DNA of 64,000 nucleotides from CBDFHJ01 sp965247635 (GTDB taxonomy: Bacteria > Chloroflexota > Dehalococcoidia > Lucifugimonadales > Australimonadaceae), in assembly GCA_965247635.1 (NCBI GenBank), contig CBDFHJ010000010.1:682001-746000 (forward strand), in the 5' to 3' direction. The notes beneath the pieces were generated by a model. The model ran no database searches and was not told where the DNA came from. It worked only from the letters and a program-made list of their open reading frames with translations. Positions 31,166 to 40,035 of the stretch are shown one piece after another. Each line of letters starts with the position of its first letter. Position 1 is the stretch's first letter. Made by a program: the position numbers and the translations under genes.

Positions 31166-31440
31166 GGATCCTCCTTAGGGCTTTTTTCGTGCGCTGGCTG
31201 CACTTTCCACGCCGGGGACCGCCCTCAATCGGCGTCCGGTCCCAACCGTTTCACGGTGGCGCTTCAGGGCCCTGCCATACCCCAGTCCCGCATATTAGAC
31301 TGCCGCACGACACGCGAACCTAGCCGTTATAAGCACCACACCCTCGTAAGTCAATGCATTTCGCTGACCATCTTTGTCTGTTTAGGATAGGAAGGGATTA
31401 GGGCGGTGTGTCACGGGGGTATCTGGGGGTGGATTTCACC

Positions 31441-31475
31441 AAAAAACCGAAGGCCTCCAGGCCTTCGGTTTTTTT
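31441..31475. terminator. Rho-independent terminator in the 31166-31500 gap
   Basis: AAAAAACCGAAGGCCT pairs with AGGCCTTCGGTTTTTTT across a 2-nt loop. It ends the minus-strand lipoprotein gene that stops at 31501 and could also stop plus-strand transcription. The rest of 31166-31500 shows only the upstream region of the aquaporin gene. Confidence 0.9.
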
Positions 31476-31500
31476 GCTCAGCCCCAAGGAGTCTTCACCC

Positions 31501-32433
31501 CTACAGGGTGGCCAGCAGAACCTCCGTTAACTCCTCCTTTGGAGCGAAAGCCTCAAACCTAAACGCAATGGTGCCGTCCGGTCCCAGGAGGAAGGTCCAC
31601 GACTCGGTGGTCCACTCCGGTACCGTTGACAGCCCCCACTCCGCCACCAGAGGTGAATACCGGGCCAGGGTCAGGTCCCCCTGGACCTCGTCGGGGTTGT
31701 CGTAAAGTTCCACGTGAATAAAGTTCGCCTCGTCGCGGTACTGTTCCTTCAGCTCCGACAACACCTCTACTTGTGGCCCACAGGTGGGGCTCACACAAAA
31801 GGCAGGTGTTGAAAAGACGACCACCGTCGGCTTGCCGGTGGCTATAGCTTCCGAGATGCTCAAGGCATACAAGTCGGGGTCGGGTGTTCCGGCTGAGCTG
31901 AGCTGCGCTAGGCTCTCGACGTCGCGCACCGTTTTGTTCCGGCCAAGGGGGGCCATCATGCCCGGCTCCGCCACGCCTACCGTCCCGCTGACCTCCAACG
32001 GTATCCGGGTCTCGCGTTTCGTGCCGTCGTCGTCGGTGACGCTCACGTCGAGGCGCCACGCGCCAATCTCGGGGAAGGTGAGCTCCGTCGAGTAGCTGCC
32101 CCGGACGCCGTACGGCCAGAGGTAGAACCGCGCCTGCTTGGTCTCGCGGGCCTCTCCATCACCTCCTCCGCCCGCGCCGTCGAGGTAGACCGATGTGACG
32201 GTGGCCTCAGGCGTCGTCACCAGCGACTCGGGGCTGGTTAGCACAAAAGCCACCCGCTGCGGCCCCGTGCGCAGCACCGTCGTGGCCAGAATGCCGTGGA
32301 GCCCTCCCGCGGTCGGCTCGTCAGTGGAAGTGGCGGTCGGGAGCGCCTCGCTCCCAGGACTTGCTGGGCTGGTGCAGGCCCCCAACAGAAAGACGCTTAA
32401 AGCGACTGAACAGACCCATCCTCCGGTACGCAT
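31501..32433 (-). CDS. lipoprotein with thioredoxin-like domain
   Basis: The 310-residue protein begins with a lipoprotein signal peptide (MRTGGWVCSVALSVFLLGAC, lipobox LGAC). A middle beta-rich region is followed by a thioredoxin-like fold with STPAFCVSPTCGPQ, giving a CxxxxC pair, and VPEWTTESWTFLLGPDG. It resembles SCO/redoxin-type proteins outside the cytoplasmic membrane, perhaps for thiol or copper handling; the precise role is unknown. I start at ATG 32433, 22 nt after the preceding gene, with a GAAGGG site. It is likely in an operon with the redoxin lipoprotein upstream. Confidence 0.75.
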   Translation of the reverse strand: MRTGGWVCSVALSVFLLGACTSPASPGSEALPTATSTDEPTAGGLHGILATTVLRTGPQRVAFVLTSPESLVTTPEATVTSVYLDGAGGGGDGEARETKQARFYLWPYGVRGSYSTELTFPEIGAWRLDVSVTDDDGTKRETRIPLEVSGTVGVAEPGMMAPLGRNKTVRDVESLAQLSSAGTPDPDLYALSISEAIATGKPTVVVFSTPAFCVSPTCGPQVEVLSELKEQYRDEANFIHVELYDNPDEVQGDLTLARYSPLVAEWGLSTVPEWTTESWTFLLGPDGTIAFRFEAFAPKEELTEVLLATL

Positions 32434-32455
32434 TGGACCCTTCTCGACTCCGTTG

Positions 32456-33700
32456 CTACGGTCCCTCTGGATACCCTCCAAAGGTGAAGGCGAAGACGGC
32501 GAACCCGGTGGAGTTAGAGCTCAGCTTCAGCTCGTGCGAGCCATACTCCGGCAGCTCCAGTATGCGGTACATCCGGGCCCCGTCCACCACGAAGAAGCTC
32601 CGATCGTCCTCGACGGTGATGTCGGCACCCGCCTCGTTCGGCCTCAGCGGACGCCCGTCAATGGTCACCTGGACGTCAAACGACTCATCCACCTGAGGGT
32701 CGATTACCACGTTGACCGAAGTGGCTGAGGCCTTCAGGGCTACGTAGTCTTCGTAATCCGCGGTCTCCCGAGCATGGGTCAGGTTCTCTCTGCCATTGAA
32801 CCAGTCGCCTTGCAGGTAGAGAAAGTGGTTGAAATGGGCGCCCGGGTCCTCGTAGGTGCGGACCTCGTCTGGCCCTGCGTAGTAGTTGGCGTGGTCGATA
32901 TAGGGTCCAGAGAAAAGGTTGCGCTCGAACCCCGCGTAGAGCTCGTCGGTCAGCCGCATCTCCTGGTCGAGGCTTCGGGCCCTGGTGTCCATCCTGGCGC
33001 CTGGGTCAGACCCCACGTTAATGCGGGTTATGTCCGACCCTATCGCCGACAGGAGCTGTCGGATCTGCCGCTCCGTTTCAATGTAAGCGCCCTCACCAAA
33101 GTGGGTATAGCGCACGATGCCTTCGGCGTCGATGAGGTACTTGGCTGGCCACGCCAGGTTCTTAAACGCCCGCCAGGTGACAAAGTCGTTGTCCTGGGCT
33201 ATGGGATAGGTGAGGCCGCTCTCTTCGCTGCTTCGGACCACATTCGCTCGGATCTTTTCGAACTCGAACTCCGGGCTGTGGACTCCCACGATGGTCAGGC
33301 CCAGGTCCGCGTACTTCTCGTGCCACTCTTTTAAGTAAGGGAAGGTGCGAATGCAGTTCACGCACGTATAGGTCCAGAAGTCCACCAGCACAACCTCGCC
33401 GCGCAGGCCCGCCAGTGTTAGCGGCTCGGAGTTAATCCAAGAGCTGATACCGGCGAACTCCGGCGCCTCGTTTCCCACCGCGCCGCCAGTCTGCAGCAGG
33501 AGACCTCCCGAGGCGTTGGTGCCCGACGAGGCTCCCGAGGTGTCCACGATGACCGTGGTCGTGGGTGTCTGGGTCGATTGCGATACTGGCGTGCCCAGCG
33601 GTATCGTCGGCTCTGGGGTGGTGTCCCCGCACGCCGCCAGCGCGACCCCTGCTGCGAAGAGCGCGGGAAGTAAGAGCAGGCGGTAAAGTCGTACGGTCAT
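32456..33700 (-). CDS. TlpA/DipZ-like thiol-disulfide redoxin lipoprotein
   Basis: The 414-residue protein starts with a lipoprotein signal (MTVRLYRLLLLPALFAAGVA, lipobox LAAC) and a Thr/Ser-rich linker. The redoxin domain has the active-site motif FWTYTCVNCIRTFPYL (CxxC). The C-terminal half, with the segments DDRSFFVVDGARMYRI and LKLSSNSTGFAVFAFTFG, matches the DipZ-type C-terminal domain found after such redoxins. It probably handles periplasmic or exported protein thiols. ATG 33700 has a GGGAG site; the longer frame to 33865 lacks a signal peptide start. Confidence 0.85.
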   Translation of the reverse strand: MTVRLYRLLLLPALFAAGVALAACGDTTPEPTIPLGTPVSQSTQTPTTTVIVDTSGASSGTNASGGLLLQTGGAVGNEAPEFAGISSWINSEPLTLAGLRGEVVLVDFWTYTCVNCIRTFPYLKEWHEKYADLGLTIVGVHSPEFEFEKIRANVVRSSEESGLTYPIAQDNDFVTWRAFKNLAWPAKYLIDAEGIVRYTHFGEGAYIETERQIRQLLSAIGSDITRINVGSDPGARMDTRARSLDQEMRLTDELYAGFERNLFSGPYIDHANYYAGPDEVRTYEDPGAHFNHFLYLQGDWFNGRENLTHARETADYEDYVALKASATSVNVVIDPQVDESFDVQVTIDGRPLRPNEAGADITVEDDRSFFVVDGARMYRILELPEYGSHELKLSSNSTGFAVFAFTFGGYPEGP

Positions 33701-33762
33701 GGTCGTCTCCCGGTTTGGCACCGTAGCGTTCGTTCTTTCCCACACCCAGAGCCCTGTTCCTG

Positions 33763-33799
33763 GAGCCTGGGGGCGCGGCGAGCGGCCCCAGTAAATTAA
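33763..33799 (+). repeat. palindromic repeat family A (degenerate)
   Basis: GAGCCTGGGGGC...CGGCCCCAGTAAATTA, a slightly decayed copy between the redoxin gene and argF. Confidence 0.75.
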
Positions 33800-33923
33800 G
33801 GTAGGATCTGACCCCTGGTGCTTAGACCTACGGCGTGGGTCAATGAATGGATTCGATAGCCTCATGCGGGAACGATAGTTGCGCCGAATGCCGGCCCAGC
33901 ATCTTCGCCCGCCCCCTACCTGT

Positions 33924-33929
33924 TATACT
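33924..33929 (+). promoter_or_regulatory. candidate -10 of argF
   Basis: TATACT lies 2 nt before the first ATG (33932) and 14 nt before the second (33944). Transcription would begin at about 33936, past the first ATG, so the second ATG with a leader of only about 8 nt is the likelier start. Confidence 0.5.
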
Positions 33930-33943
33930 ACATGAACAGCGCC

Positions 33944-34879
33944 ATGGCCACCAATTTGCTCTCTATCAACGACCTGTCCGACCAGCAGTTAGAGCACTTG
34001 CTGGAGGTCGGTGACGACTATCGACAGAGGGCCATCGAGGGGAACTCCTCCCCAGGTGAACGCCCATTAAAGGGCAAGAGTGTGGCGCTTCTCTTCGAGA
34101 AGCCTTCGCTGCGGACCAAGGTCAGCTTTGACCTCGCCGTCCACGAGTTGGGTGGCCATCCCCTCTACCTCGGTCAGGACGAAGTGGGCCTGGACACGCG
34201 CGAACCCGCCGAAGACGTGGCCCAGGTCCTCGACCAATGGGTCAGCGCCGTGGTAGCGCGGGTGTTCCGGCACAGCACCCTGGAACGGCTGGCCCGTAAC
34301 GCCTCGGTCCCCGTGGTCAACGCCCTCTCGGACCGAGAGCACCCATGCCAGGCGCTGGCTGACCTCCTCACCATCCGCCAACACCTGGGAGGGCTCGCCG
34401 GAGTCACCGTAGCCGTTATAGGCGACGCCAATAACTGCGCCCTCAGCCTGGCCTTGGGGTGCGCGGCCACGGGTGCCCAATTCCGCATCGCTTCGCCAAA
34501 GGGCTTTGGTTTCACCCCTGAGACCTTGACCGCCGTCGAGGAGCGGTATCGGGGCAGTGGCCTCGGTGTTCAAGTGCTTACTACCCCGGAGGAGGCTGTC
34601 GCCGACGCCGACGTCGTCTACACCGACGTCTGGACGAGCATGGGCCAAGAAGAGGAGGGGATCGCGCGGCGCGACGCCTTTGCAGGGTTTCAGGTGGACC
34701 AGGAGCTGCTGCGGCAAGCCAAAACGGGGGCCATCCTCATGCATCCCATGCCCGCGCACTACGGGGAAGAGGTCCCTCCAGGAATGCTGCACCACCCCCA
34801 GTCCGCGGCCTTCACCCAGGCCGGGAACCGGCTCCACGCCCAGAAGGCAGCCCTCCGGTTCCTCATAGCCGGCGAGTAG
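33944..34879 (+). CDS. argF: ornithine carbamoyltransferase ArgF
   Basis: ArgF joins carbamoyl phosphate and ornithine to make citrulline in arginine synthesis. The protein has FEKPSLRTKVSF (carbamoyl-phosphate loop), HPCQALADL and the ornithine loop DVWTSMGQE. The usual HCLP motif with the active-site Cys is replaced by HPMPAHYGEE, which is odd and worth testing. I start at the second ATG (33944, 311 residues) because the -10 element at 33924 would exclude the first ATG at 33932 from the mRNA. It is followed at 26 nt by der. Confidence 0.88.
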   Translation: MATNLLSINDLSDQQLEHLLEVGDDYRQRAIEGNSSPGERPLKGKSVALLFEKPSLRTKVSFDLAVHELGGHPLYLGQDEVGLDTREPAEDVAQVLDQWVSAVVARVFRHSTLERLARNASVPVVNALSDREHPCQALADLLTIRQHLGGLAGVTVAVIGDANNCALSLALGCAATGAQFRIASPKGFGFTPETLTAVEERYRGSGLGVQVLTTPEEAVADADVVYTDVWTSMGQEEEGIARRDAFAGFQVDQELLRQAKTGAILMHPMPAHYGEEVPPGMLHHPQSAAFTQAGNRLHAQKAALRFLIAGE

Positions 34880-34905
34880 CCACGGTCCTAGCGGAGGGCC
34901 CACGT

Positions 34906-36312
34906 ATGTCTAGCGTCACTCCCACTTCCCCAGCGCTTCCCGCGGCCACTCCCAGCAGGCCTCTCATGGCTATCGTGGGCAGGCCCAACGTGGGCAAGTC
35001 CAGCCTTTTCAATTGTCTGGTGGGCCGGCGCGCCGCTATCGTCTCAGCCGTCGCCGGGACGACCCGCGACCGCTTGGTGACCGAGGTTACCCGCCAGGAA
35101 CGTGCCTTTCTAGCCGTCGACACCGGCGGCCTGATGCCGGACCCCGAGACCCCTATGTTGGCCCAAGTGGCGCAGCAGGTGCAGGTGGCGATCGCCGAGG
35201 CCGAGGTGGTGGTGATGCTAACGGACGTCACTCAGGGTGTCACCCATGGTGATGTGGCCGTGGCCCAGCAGCTCCGTTCGTCTGGCAGGCCGGTTGTCGT
35301 GGTGGTCAATAAGGTCGACGGACGCGCCCAAGAGCCGTTGGTCGCGGAGTTTTACCAGCTGGGCTTGGGCGAGCCCATTCCCATCAGCGCCTATCACCGG
35401 CTCGGCATTGACGACCTACTGGATACGGTCCTACCACTCATGCCTGACGATCCCCAAGCGTCAGGAGTGCCTCCAGGGCTCCCCCAATTCGCCATCGTGG
35501 GACGTCCCAACGTGGGCAAGTCGGCCATGGCCAACGCCATCCTGGGCGCGGAGCGGTCCATCGTCAGCGAAGTGCCCGGCACCACCAGGGACGCGCTGGA
35601 TACGCCCTTTCACTTCGCCGGTCGGGCGGGGATCCTTATCGATACCGCCGGCATCCGGCGCCGAGGCGCCGTTCGCCCCGGCATCGAGCGCTACAGCGTG
35701 CTGCGGGCGGTCCGCGCCATCGACCGGTGCGGCGTGGCCATCGTGGTGCTGGACGCCACCGAGCTGGTGACCGCCCAGGACCTGCACATCGCCGGTCAGG
35801 TGATGGAGTCCTTCAAGGGCGCGGTCGTGGCGGTCAATAAGTGGGACCTCGTTCCCGAGGACCAGCGCGACGAGCAAGCCGTCCGCCGCATGGTGCTCTC
35901 GCGGCTTCGCTTCATAGACCACGTGCCGGTCTGCTTCACCTCCGCCGTCAGCGCCGAAGGCATCTCAGCGCTCATGGATACCGCCTACCAGGTCTACGAC
36001 GAATGGGCACGGTGGGTCGACCCTCGGCGGCTGGACTCGGTGATGATGCAAGCCATCGCCAAGCACCTGCCCCCGAAGCAGGGACGGCGCTCCATGAAGA
36101 TCTATCGCGTCACGCAGGAGTCGGTAGGTCCGCCCACCTTTGTTTTCTACTGTAACAATCCGCACTTGATGCACTTCTCCTACGAGCGTTACCTGGAGAA
36201 TGCGCTCCGCGACGCCTTCGGATTCCGGGGCACCCACCTGCGGCTGGAGTTCAGAGGCAAGGGCAAGATTCACGTCATCGGTAGCCACAGGACTGGCGGT
36301 AAGAGGCCGTAG
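34906..36312 (+). CDS. der: ribosome-associated GTPase Der (EngA)
   Basis: Der is a tandem-GTPase needed for 50S ribosome assembly. The 468-residue protein has two G domains, each with a P-loop GRPNVGKSS or GRPNVGKSA (near residues 26 and 203), DTGG/DTAG and NKVD/NKWD motifs, and a C-terminal KH-like domain ending in LRLEFRGKGKIHVIG. It lies in an argF-der-plsY run with short gaps. Confidence 0.97.
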   Translation: MSSVTPTSPALPAATPSRPLMAIVGRPNVGKSSLFNCLVGRRAAIVSAVAGTTRDRLVTEVTRQERAFLAVDTGGLMPDPETPMLAQVAQQVQVAIAEAEVVVMLTDVTQGVTHGDVAVAQQLRSSGRPVVVVVNKVDGRAQEPLVAEFYQLGLGEPIPISAYHRLGIDDLLDTVLPLMPDDPQASGVPPGLPQFAIVGRPNVGKSAMANAILGAERSIVSEVPGTTRDALDTPFHFAGRAGILIDTAGIRRRGAVRPGIERYSVLRAVRAIDRCGVAIVVLDATELVTAQDLHIAGQVMESFKGAVVAVNKWDLVPEDQRDEQAVRRMVLSRLRFIDHVPVCFTSAVSAEGISALMDTAYQVYDEWARWVDPRRLDSVMMQAIAKHLPPKQGRRSMKIYRVTQESVGPPTFVFYCNNPHLMHFSYERYLENALRDAFGFRGTHLRLEFRGKGKIHVIGSHRTGGKRP

Positions 36313-36315
36313 CCC

Positions 36316-36921
36316 ATGGACTACTGGTGGCTGGTACCCGCGGCCTACCTAGTCGGCAGCATCCCGTGGGGCCTTCTGGTGGTGCGTCTGGTCAGCCGCG
36401 TGGATGTCCGCGACTATGGAAGCGGCGGAACGGGCGTCACCAACGTGTTGCGGACCGCCGGCAAAGGCCCAGCCGCGGTCGTGCTTCTGGCCGACACGGG
36501 TAAAGGCGCGGCGATGGCCTTGACCGCCCGCTTGCTCACCGACAACGCCGCCGTCCATGCCACCGTGGCGGGTGTGGCCATAGCCGGCCATGTCTGGCCC
36601 GTGCTGGCAGGCTTCCGAGGGGGTAGAGGGATCGCTACCGGAGGCGCCGCGGCGGCTGCGCTCCAACCGCTGGCCGCGCTCGCGGGGCTCGTGGCCTTCG
36701 TGTTGGTTGTGGCGCTCACTCGTTACGTCTCTCTGGGCTCCGCTTCCGCCGTGGCTGCGGTCGTCGCGGTCTTTGCCGCCGCCTGGGCCATCGACTCCAC
36801 CTTGCTTCCCTACTTCCTGTTTGCGATCACCTCCGGCTCCCTCATTCTCCTCATGCACCGGGGCAACATCGGAAGACTCCTCCGGGGAACGGAGCCACGG
36901 CTAGGGGAGCGGGCCCGCTAG
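36316..36921 (+). CDS. plsY: glycerol-3-phosphate acyltransferase PlsY
   Basis: PlsY uses acyl-phosphate from PlsX to acylate glycerol-3-phosphate, the first step of phosphatidic acid synthesis. The 201-residue membrane protein has the motifs YLVGSIPWGLLV, GSGGTGVTNVLRTAGK, ADTGKGAA and GHVWPVLAGFRGGRGIATGG. The common GSGNxGATN here reads GSGGTGVTN. The ATG lies 3 nt after the der stop codon. plsX is encoded far away at 10616. Confidence 0.95.
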   Translation: MDYWWLVPAAYLVGSIPWGLLVVRLVSRVDVRDYGSGGTGVTNVLRTAGKGPAAVVLLADTGKGAAMALTARLLTDNAAVHATVAGVAIAGHVWPVLAGFRGGRGIATGGAAAAALQPLAALAGLVAFVLVVALTRYVSLGSASAVAAVVAVFAAAWAIDSTLLPYFLFAITSGSLILLMHRGNIGRLLRGTEPRLGERAR

Positions 36922-36950
36922 CCGATGGCTTTACCGCCGCGGATGCCCTA

Positions 36951-36985
36951 TGCTATATTTCTCACACAAACGCCGCAGTCGGCGG
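36951..36985 (+). promoter_or_regulatory. extended -10 promoter and leader hairpin of infC
   Basis: TGCTATATT (36951-36959) is an extended -10 with TATATT; only a weak -35 (TTACCG) lies 17 nt upstream. A small hairpin CGCCG-CAGT-CGGCG follows in the leader. Transcription would begin near 36966, about 54 nt before the AUC start of infC. Confidence 0.55.
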
Positions 36986-37019
36986 TGTTAGTTTTGATCA
37001 AGATTGAAAGGTAGCGAAC

Positions 37020-37628
37020 ATCGCCAGAGATTTCCGCGTAAATGAGCGTATCCGGGTCCCCGAAGTCAGAGTCATTGACGACCAGGGCCAGCAGCTAGGC
37101 GTTCTGCCTACCCGGGAAGCCTTGAAGCTAGCCATCGAGCGGGACCTAGACTTGGTGGAGGTGAACCCTACCTCTGCCCCGCCTGTGTGTCGCCTGCTGG
37201 ACTACGGCAAGTTCCGCTACCTGCAGACGACCAAGGAACGGGAAATGCGGCGGATGAGCAAGTCCGCCGCCCTGCGCGAGGTCCGGTTCCGTCCCCGGAT
37301 CGGCCGGCACGATATCGAGGCCAAAGAACGCTTGGTCCATCGCCTCTTGGACGAGGGGTCCAAGGTCAAGGTCTCCGTCATGTTCAGAGGACGGGAAGCA
37401 GAGCACCCAGAGTTGGCCATCAACCTTCTGCGCCAGGTGGTCGAGGTGCTAAAGGAGGAGTCGAAGCTGGAGCAGGCGCCTAACCTGGAGGGCCGCTTTA
37501 TGAGCATCATTCTGGCCCCCGTCAAAGTCCGCTCCAAGCCCGAGACTGCCACGGCCGAAGCCCCCGCGGCTGCCACGACGGAAGCCATAGAAACTGAGAG
37601 TATTGATGCCGAAGCTAAAGACGCATAA
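37020..37628 (+). CDS. infC: translation initiation factor IF-3, AUC start codon
   Basis: IF-3 binds the 30S subunit and checks start-codon and initiator-tRNA pairing. The conserved N terminus ARDFRVNERIRVPEVRVID is encoded from 37023, preceded by ATC at 37020. The frame has a TGA at 37005, and no ATG, GTG or TTG occurs before TTG 37122, which lies inside the N domain. So ATC is the only plausible start, giving 202 residues with an AAAGG site upstream. Rare starts such as AUU are known for infC in E. coli and allow IF-3 to limit its own synthesis. The C-terminal tail is Ala/Glu-rich. Confidence 0.93.
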   Translation: MARDFRVNERIRVPEVRVIDDQGQQLGVLPTREALKLAIERDLDLVEVNPTSAPPVCRLLDYGKFRYLQTTKEREMRRMSKSAALREVRFRPRIGRHDIEAKERLVHRLLDEGSKVKVSVMFRGREAEHPELAINLLRQVVEVLKEESKLEQAPNLEGRFMSIILAPVKVRSKPETATAEAPAAATTEAIETESIDAEAKDA

Positions 37629-37809
37629 AGGGGCCGCCGCTCGCTACAAGGTAACTGGAGCTGGCAAGCTGATGCGCATGAAACGGCACAGCAGCCACCT
37701 CCGGCGCAAGAAGCCCAAAGACGTGCGCCGGCAGTACGCCTCCAAGGTCCCCGTCAGCCCCTCTCAGCAGCGTCGAGTCCGGACGTTGGTACCCAGCCTG
37801 GGTCGCTAG
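37606..37809 (+). CDS. rpmI: 50S ribosomal protein L35
   Basis: The 67-residue basic protein starts PKLKTHKGAAARYKVTGAGK and has HSSHLRRKKPKDVRR, the standard L35 pattern. Its ATG 37606 lies within the end of infC (23-nt overlap in another frame), so translation is probably coupled. The frame could include a TTG just before, but ATG is the natural start. Confidence 0.97.
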   Translation: MPKLKTHKGAAARYKVTGAGKLMRMKRHSSHLRRKKPKDVRRQYASKVPVSPSQQRRVRTLVPSLGR

Positions 37810-37822
37810 GAAAGGTCTACTC

Positions 37823-38194
37823 ATGGCGCGCGTGAAGCGCGGTGTCACCGCTCACCGTAGACACAAAAAAGTCCTGGAGATGACCAAGGGCCACCGGGGT
37901 ACCAAGCACCTCTTGTACCGCCGGGCCCATGAGTCGATGATCCACGCCCTGAAGTATGCCTATCGCCACCGCCGGGAGCGCAAGGGCGATTTCAGACGGC
38001 TTTGGATCGTGCGGATTGGGGCTGCCGCCCGCCTGGGCGGCCTCTCGTACAGCCAATTCATCCACGGGCTAAAGCTGGCGAGCGTCGAAGTAGACCGGAA
38101 GGTGATGGCTGACCTGGCCCGCACTGATGCGCGCGCCTTCGGCCAGCTGGTGGACGTCGCCAAGGCGGAGCTCCTCGTTCCTTCCGCCGCCTGA
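37823..38194 (+). CDS. rplT: 50S ribosomal protein L20
   Basis: The 123-residue protein begins MARVKRGVTAHRRHKKVLEM and has YAYRHRRERKGDFRRLWIVRIGAAAR, matching L20, which binds 23S rRNA early in 50S assembly. It completes the usual infC-rpmI-rplT operon. L20 represses this operon in several bacteria; no obvious rRNA-mimic leader is recognised here. Confidence 0.97.
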   Translation: MARVKRGVTAHRRHKKVLEMTKGHRGTKHLLYRRAHESMIHALKYAYRHRRERKGDFRRLWIVRIGAAARLGGLSYSQFIHGLKLASVEVDRKVMADLARTDARAFGQLVDVAKAELLVPSAA

Positions 38195-38217
38195 GGACGC
38201 CCCGCTCCTGACCGCGC

Positions 38218-38688
38218 TTACCCTTTCCCCTTGTCCTTCTCCTGGGGCGTCACTTCTACGATCCCGTAATAATCGTCGTGGCTAAGCACCCTGGCCAACG
38301 CTTCGGCCGAGATGTGACGCGGCCAGGTCGAGTTGCTCCACAGCTCATCGACCTGCTCGTGCAGCGTGCTTAGCGCCACCGGCTCTCGAGGGGCGATGAG
38401 CAGGAGCCGAAAGGCCGTCTCCATGATGGGCAGTTGGGAGTGAAGGTATTCGGCGTCGCGCTGACAGTTGTCCCGTAGCAGCTTTCGAAGCGCGGCGAAT
38501 TGTGCCTTCAGGGTGCCCTGACCGGCCTTGCGCTTCTCTCTACTGGCTGTGCACAGCCTGCTTTCCACCAACGCGGTGGCAACCCTCCCGCGAGCTTCGA
38601 TCACCTGCGGGTCTAGGGCATAGCGTGGCTCTTCATGCTCCTCTAACGCCGACTCCTCTCGTGGTTCCGTCGAAGGTCTCGTGGCCAT
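38218..38688 (-). CDS. hypothetical protein, function unknown
   Basis: I do not recognise this 156-residue protein. It is charged, with Glu-rich N-terminal and Lys-rich C-terminal ends, a basic middle (REKRKAGQGTLKAQFAALRKLLRDN) and a mainly helical pattern, and has no signal peptide or membrane segment. The ATG follows a GAGGT site 4 nt after the moeA stop codon, so it is probably cotranscribed with moeA. Confidence 0.6.
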   Translation of the reverse strand: MATRPSTEPREESALEEHEEPRYALDPQVIEARGRVATALVESRLCTASREKRKAGQGTLKAQFAALRKLLRDNCQRDAEYLHSQLPIMETAFRLLLIAPREPVALSTLHEQVDELWSNSTWPRHISAEALARVLSHDDYYGIVEVTPQEKDKGKG

Positions 38689-38692
38689 TTGG

Positions 38693-40015
38693 TTACCTCG
38701 TGCTGTGGTTAATGAAGGGCAGGAGGATAGAGTGGTCTAGCCAGTCTAAGAGCTGCACGCTCACCCGCTGGCCTGCCGGCAGACCGGCTAGGTCCTCTGG
38801 GCAGATGGCAAGGCCTTGGGCCAACACCATGGACGTGAGGACGTTCGAACCCTGGGCGCCGGTGGGCCGAGCATATAGGACCCCTTTCCGGCCCTCCAGC
38901 GTAACCCGGGCGAACACCCGGCGTCCATCAGAATTGCTGATGGGCGCCTCCAGCACCGCTTCCACCGCGGGCAACGGAGTAGGCGTCTTGCCCATCATCT
39001 TGGCCAGGGCAGGGCGGCCGAACTCGACCAACGCTACCAGTGCGCTCACCGGATTGCCCGGTAGGCCTAGGTGCGGTACCCGCTGGCCATCGGGAGCGTT
39101 CAAAGCACCGAAGGCAAGCGGCCGGGAAGGCCGCATGCGGACCGCCCAAAAGGATATGTTGCCCAGCTCCGCCAGTGCGTCCTTGACCATGTCGAACGCG
39201 CCCGCGCTCACGCCCGCCGACGTGATAAGCATGTCCGCCTGTAGCCCCTGCCGCAGCTTGTCCCGCAGCTCGGCTATCTCGTCCTTGGCGGTCCCGAGCA
39301 GGTGCGGTACGCCGCCGTACCTGCGGACGGCCGAGGCCACCGTGTAGCTATTGATGTCGAAAAGCCTCCCCGGCTCCAAGGCCTCCCCAGGCGATTGCAC
39401 CTCGTCTCCAGTGGCCAGAATGGCTACCTGAGGACGCCTGATGACGCACGCCCGCGCGTAACCCAACGACGCCAGCATCCCTATAGCGGGTGGGTCCAAC
39501 ACGTGGCCTTGCTTCAGCACCACGCTTCCCCGGCTCACGTCTTCGCCCGCGGGACGCACGTTCTCACCACGCTGCGGCCGCTGGTAGAGCGCCACCTCGC
39601 TCAACTCCCGTCCGGCTGCCAGGCGCTGGGGCTCGTCGGTAAGCTCGTAAGGCACCACCGCGTCGGCGCCTTCCGGCAGCGGTGCGCCCGTCATGATGCG
39701 CACCACGGTACTGGGCGTTACCGGGGTACGGGCGAGCTGTCCCGCCTGGACCTGCCCTGTCACCTGTAAGGTCACCGGGGTGTCGGTGGATGCACCCTCC
39801 AGGGCCGCTGCCTGCACCGCGTAGCCGTCCATGGCCGAATTGGCGAGCGCGGGCACATCAAAGGGCGCGCGGACCTCTTCGGCCAGGGTTTGGCCGTCGG
39901 CCTCGAGCAGGGGTGTCTCCTCGGCCGGGAGCTGTTCCACCAAGGCCAAGACCTTCTCCAGCGCCTCCTCGACGCTAAGCATGTCGGCCCGATGCGGGTG
40001 CGCGTGCTGCTCCAT
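38693..40015 (-). CDS. moeA: molybdopterin molybdenumtransferase MoeA
   Basis: MoeA inserts molybdenum into adenylated molybdopterin. The 440-residue protein has DVPALANSAMDGYAV, the PEGADAVVPYE-like segment near residue 115, the MPTBD core with TGDEVQSPGE and GGVPHLLGTAKD, SAGVSAGAFDMVKDAL, and LGLPGNPVSALV. The C-terminal domain is complete. It lies downstream of pheT on the same strand, separated by one family A repeat. Other cofactor genes here are moaA (47810) and the fused moaC (50204). Confidence 0.94.
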   Translation of the reverse strand: MEQHAHPHRADMLSVEEALEKVLALVEQLPAEETPLLEADGQTLAEEVRAPFDVPALANSAMDGYAVQAAALEGASTDTPVTLQVTGQVQAGQLARTPVTPSTVVRIMTGAPLPEGADAVVPYELTDEPQRLAAGRELSEVALYQRPQRGENVRPAGEDVSRGSVVLKQGHVLDPPAIGMLASLGYARACVIRRPQVAILATGDEVQSPGEALEPGRLFDINSYTVASAVRRYGGVPHLLGTAKDEIAELRDKLRQGLQADMLITSAGVSAGAFDMVKDALAELGNISFWAVRMRPSRPLAFGALNAPDGQRVPHLGLPGNPVSALVALVEFGRPALAKMMGKTPTPLPAVEAVLEAPISNSDGRRVFARVTLEGRKGVLYARPTGAQGSNVLTSMVLAQGLAICPEDLAGLPAGQRVSVQLLDWLDHSILLPFINHSTR

Positions 40016-40035
40016 CGTTCTGACGTCTCTCCTTT

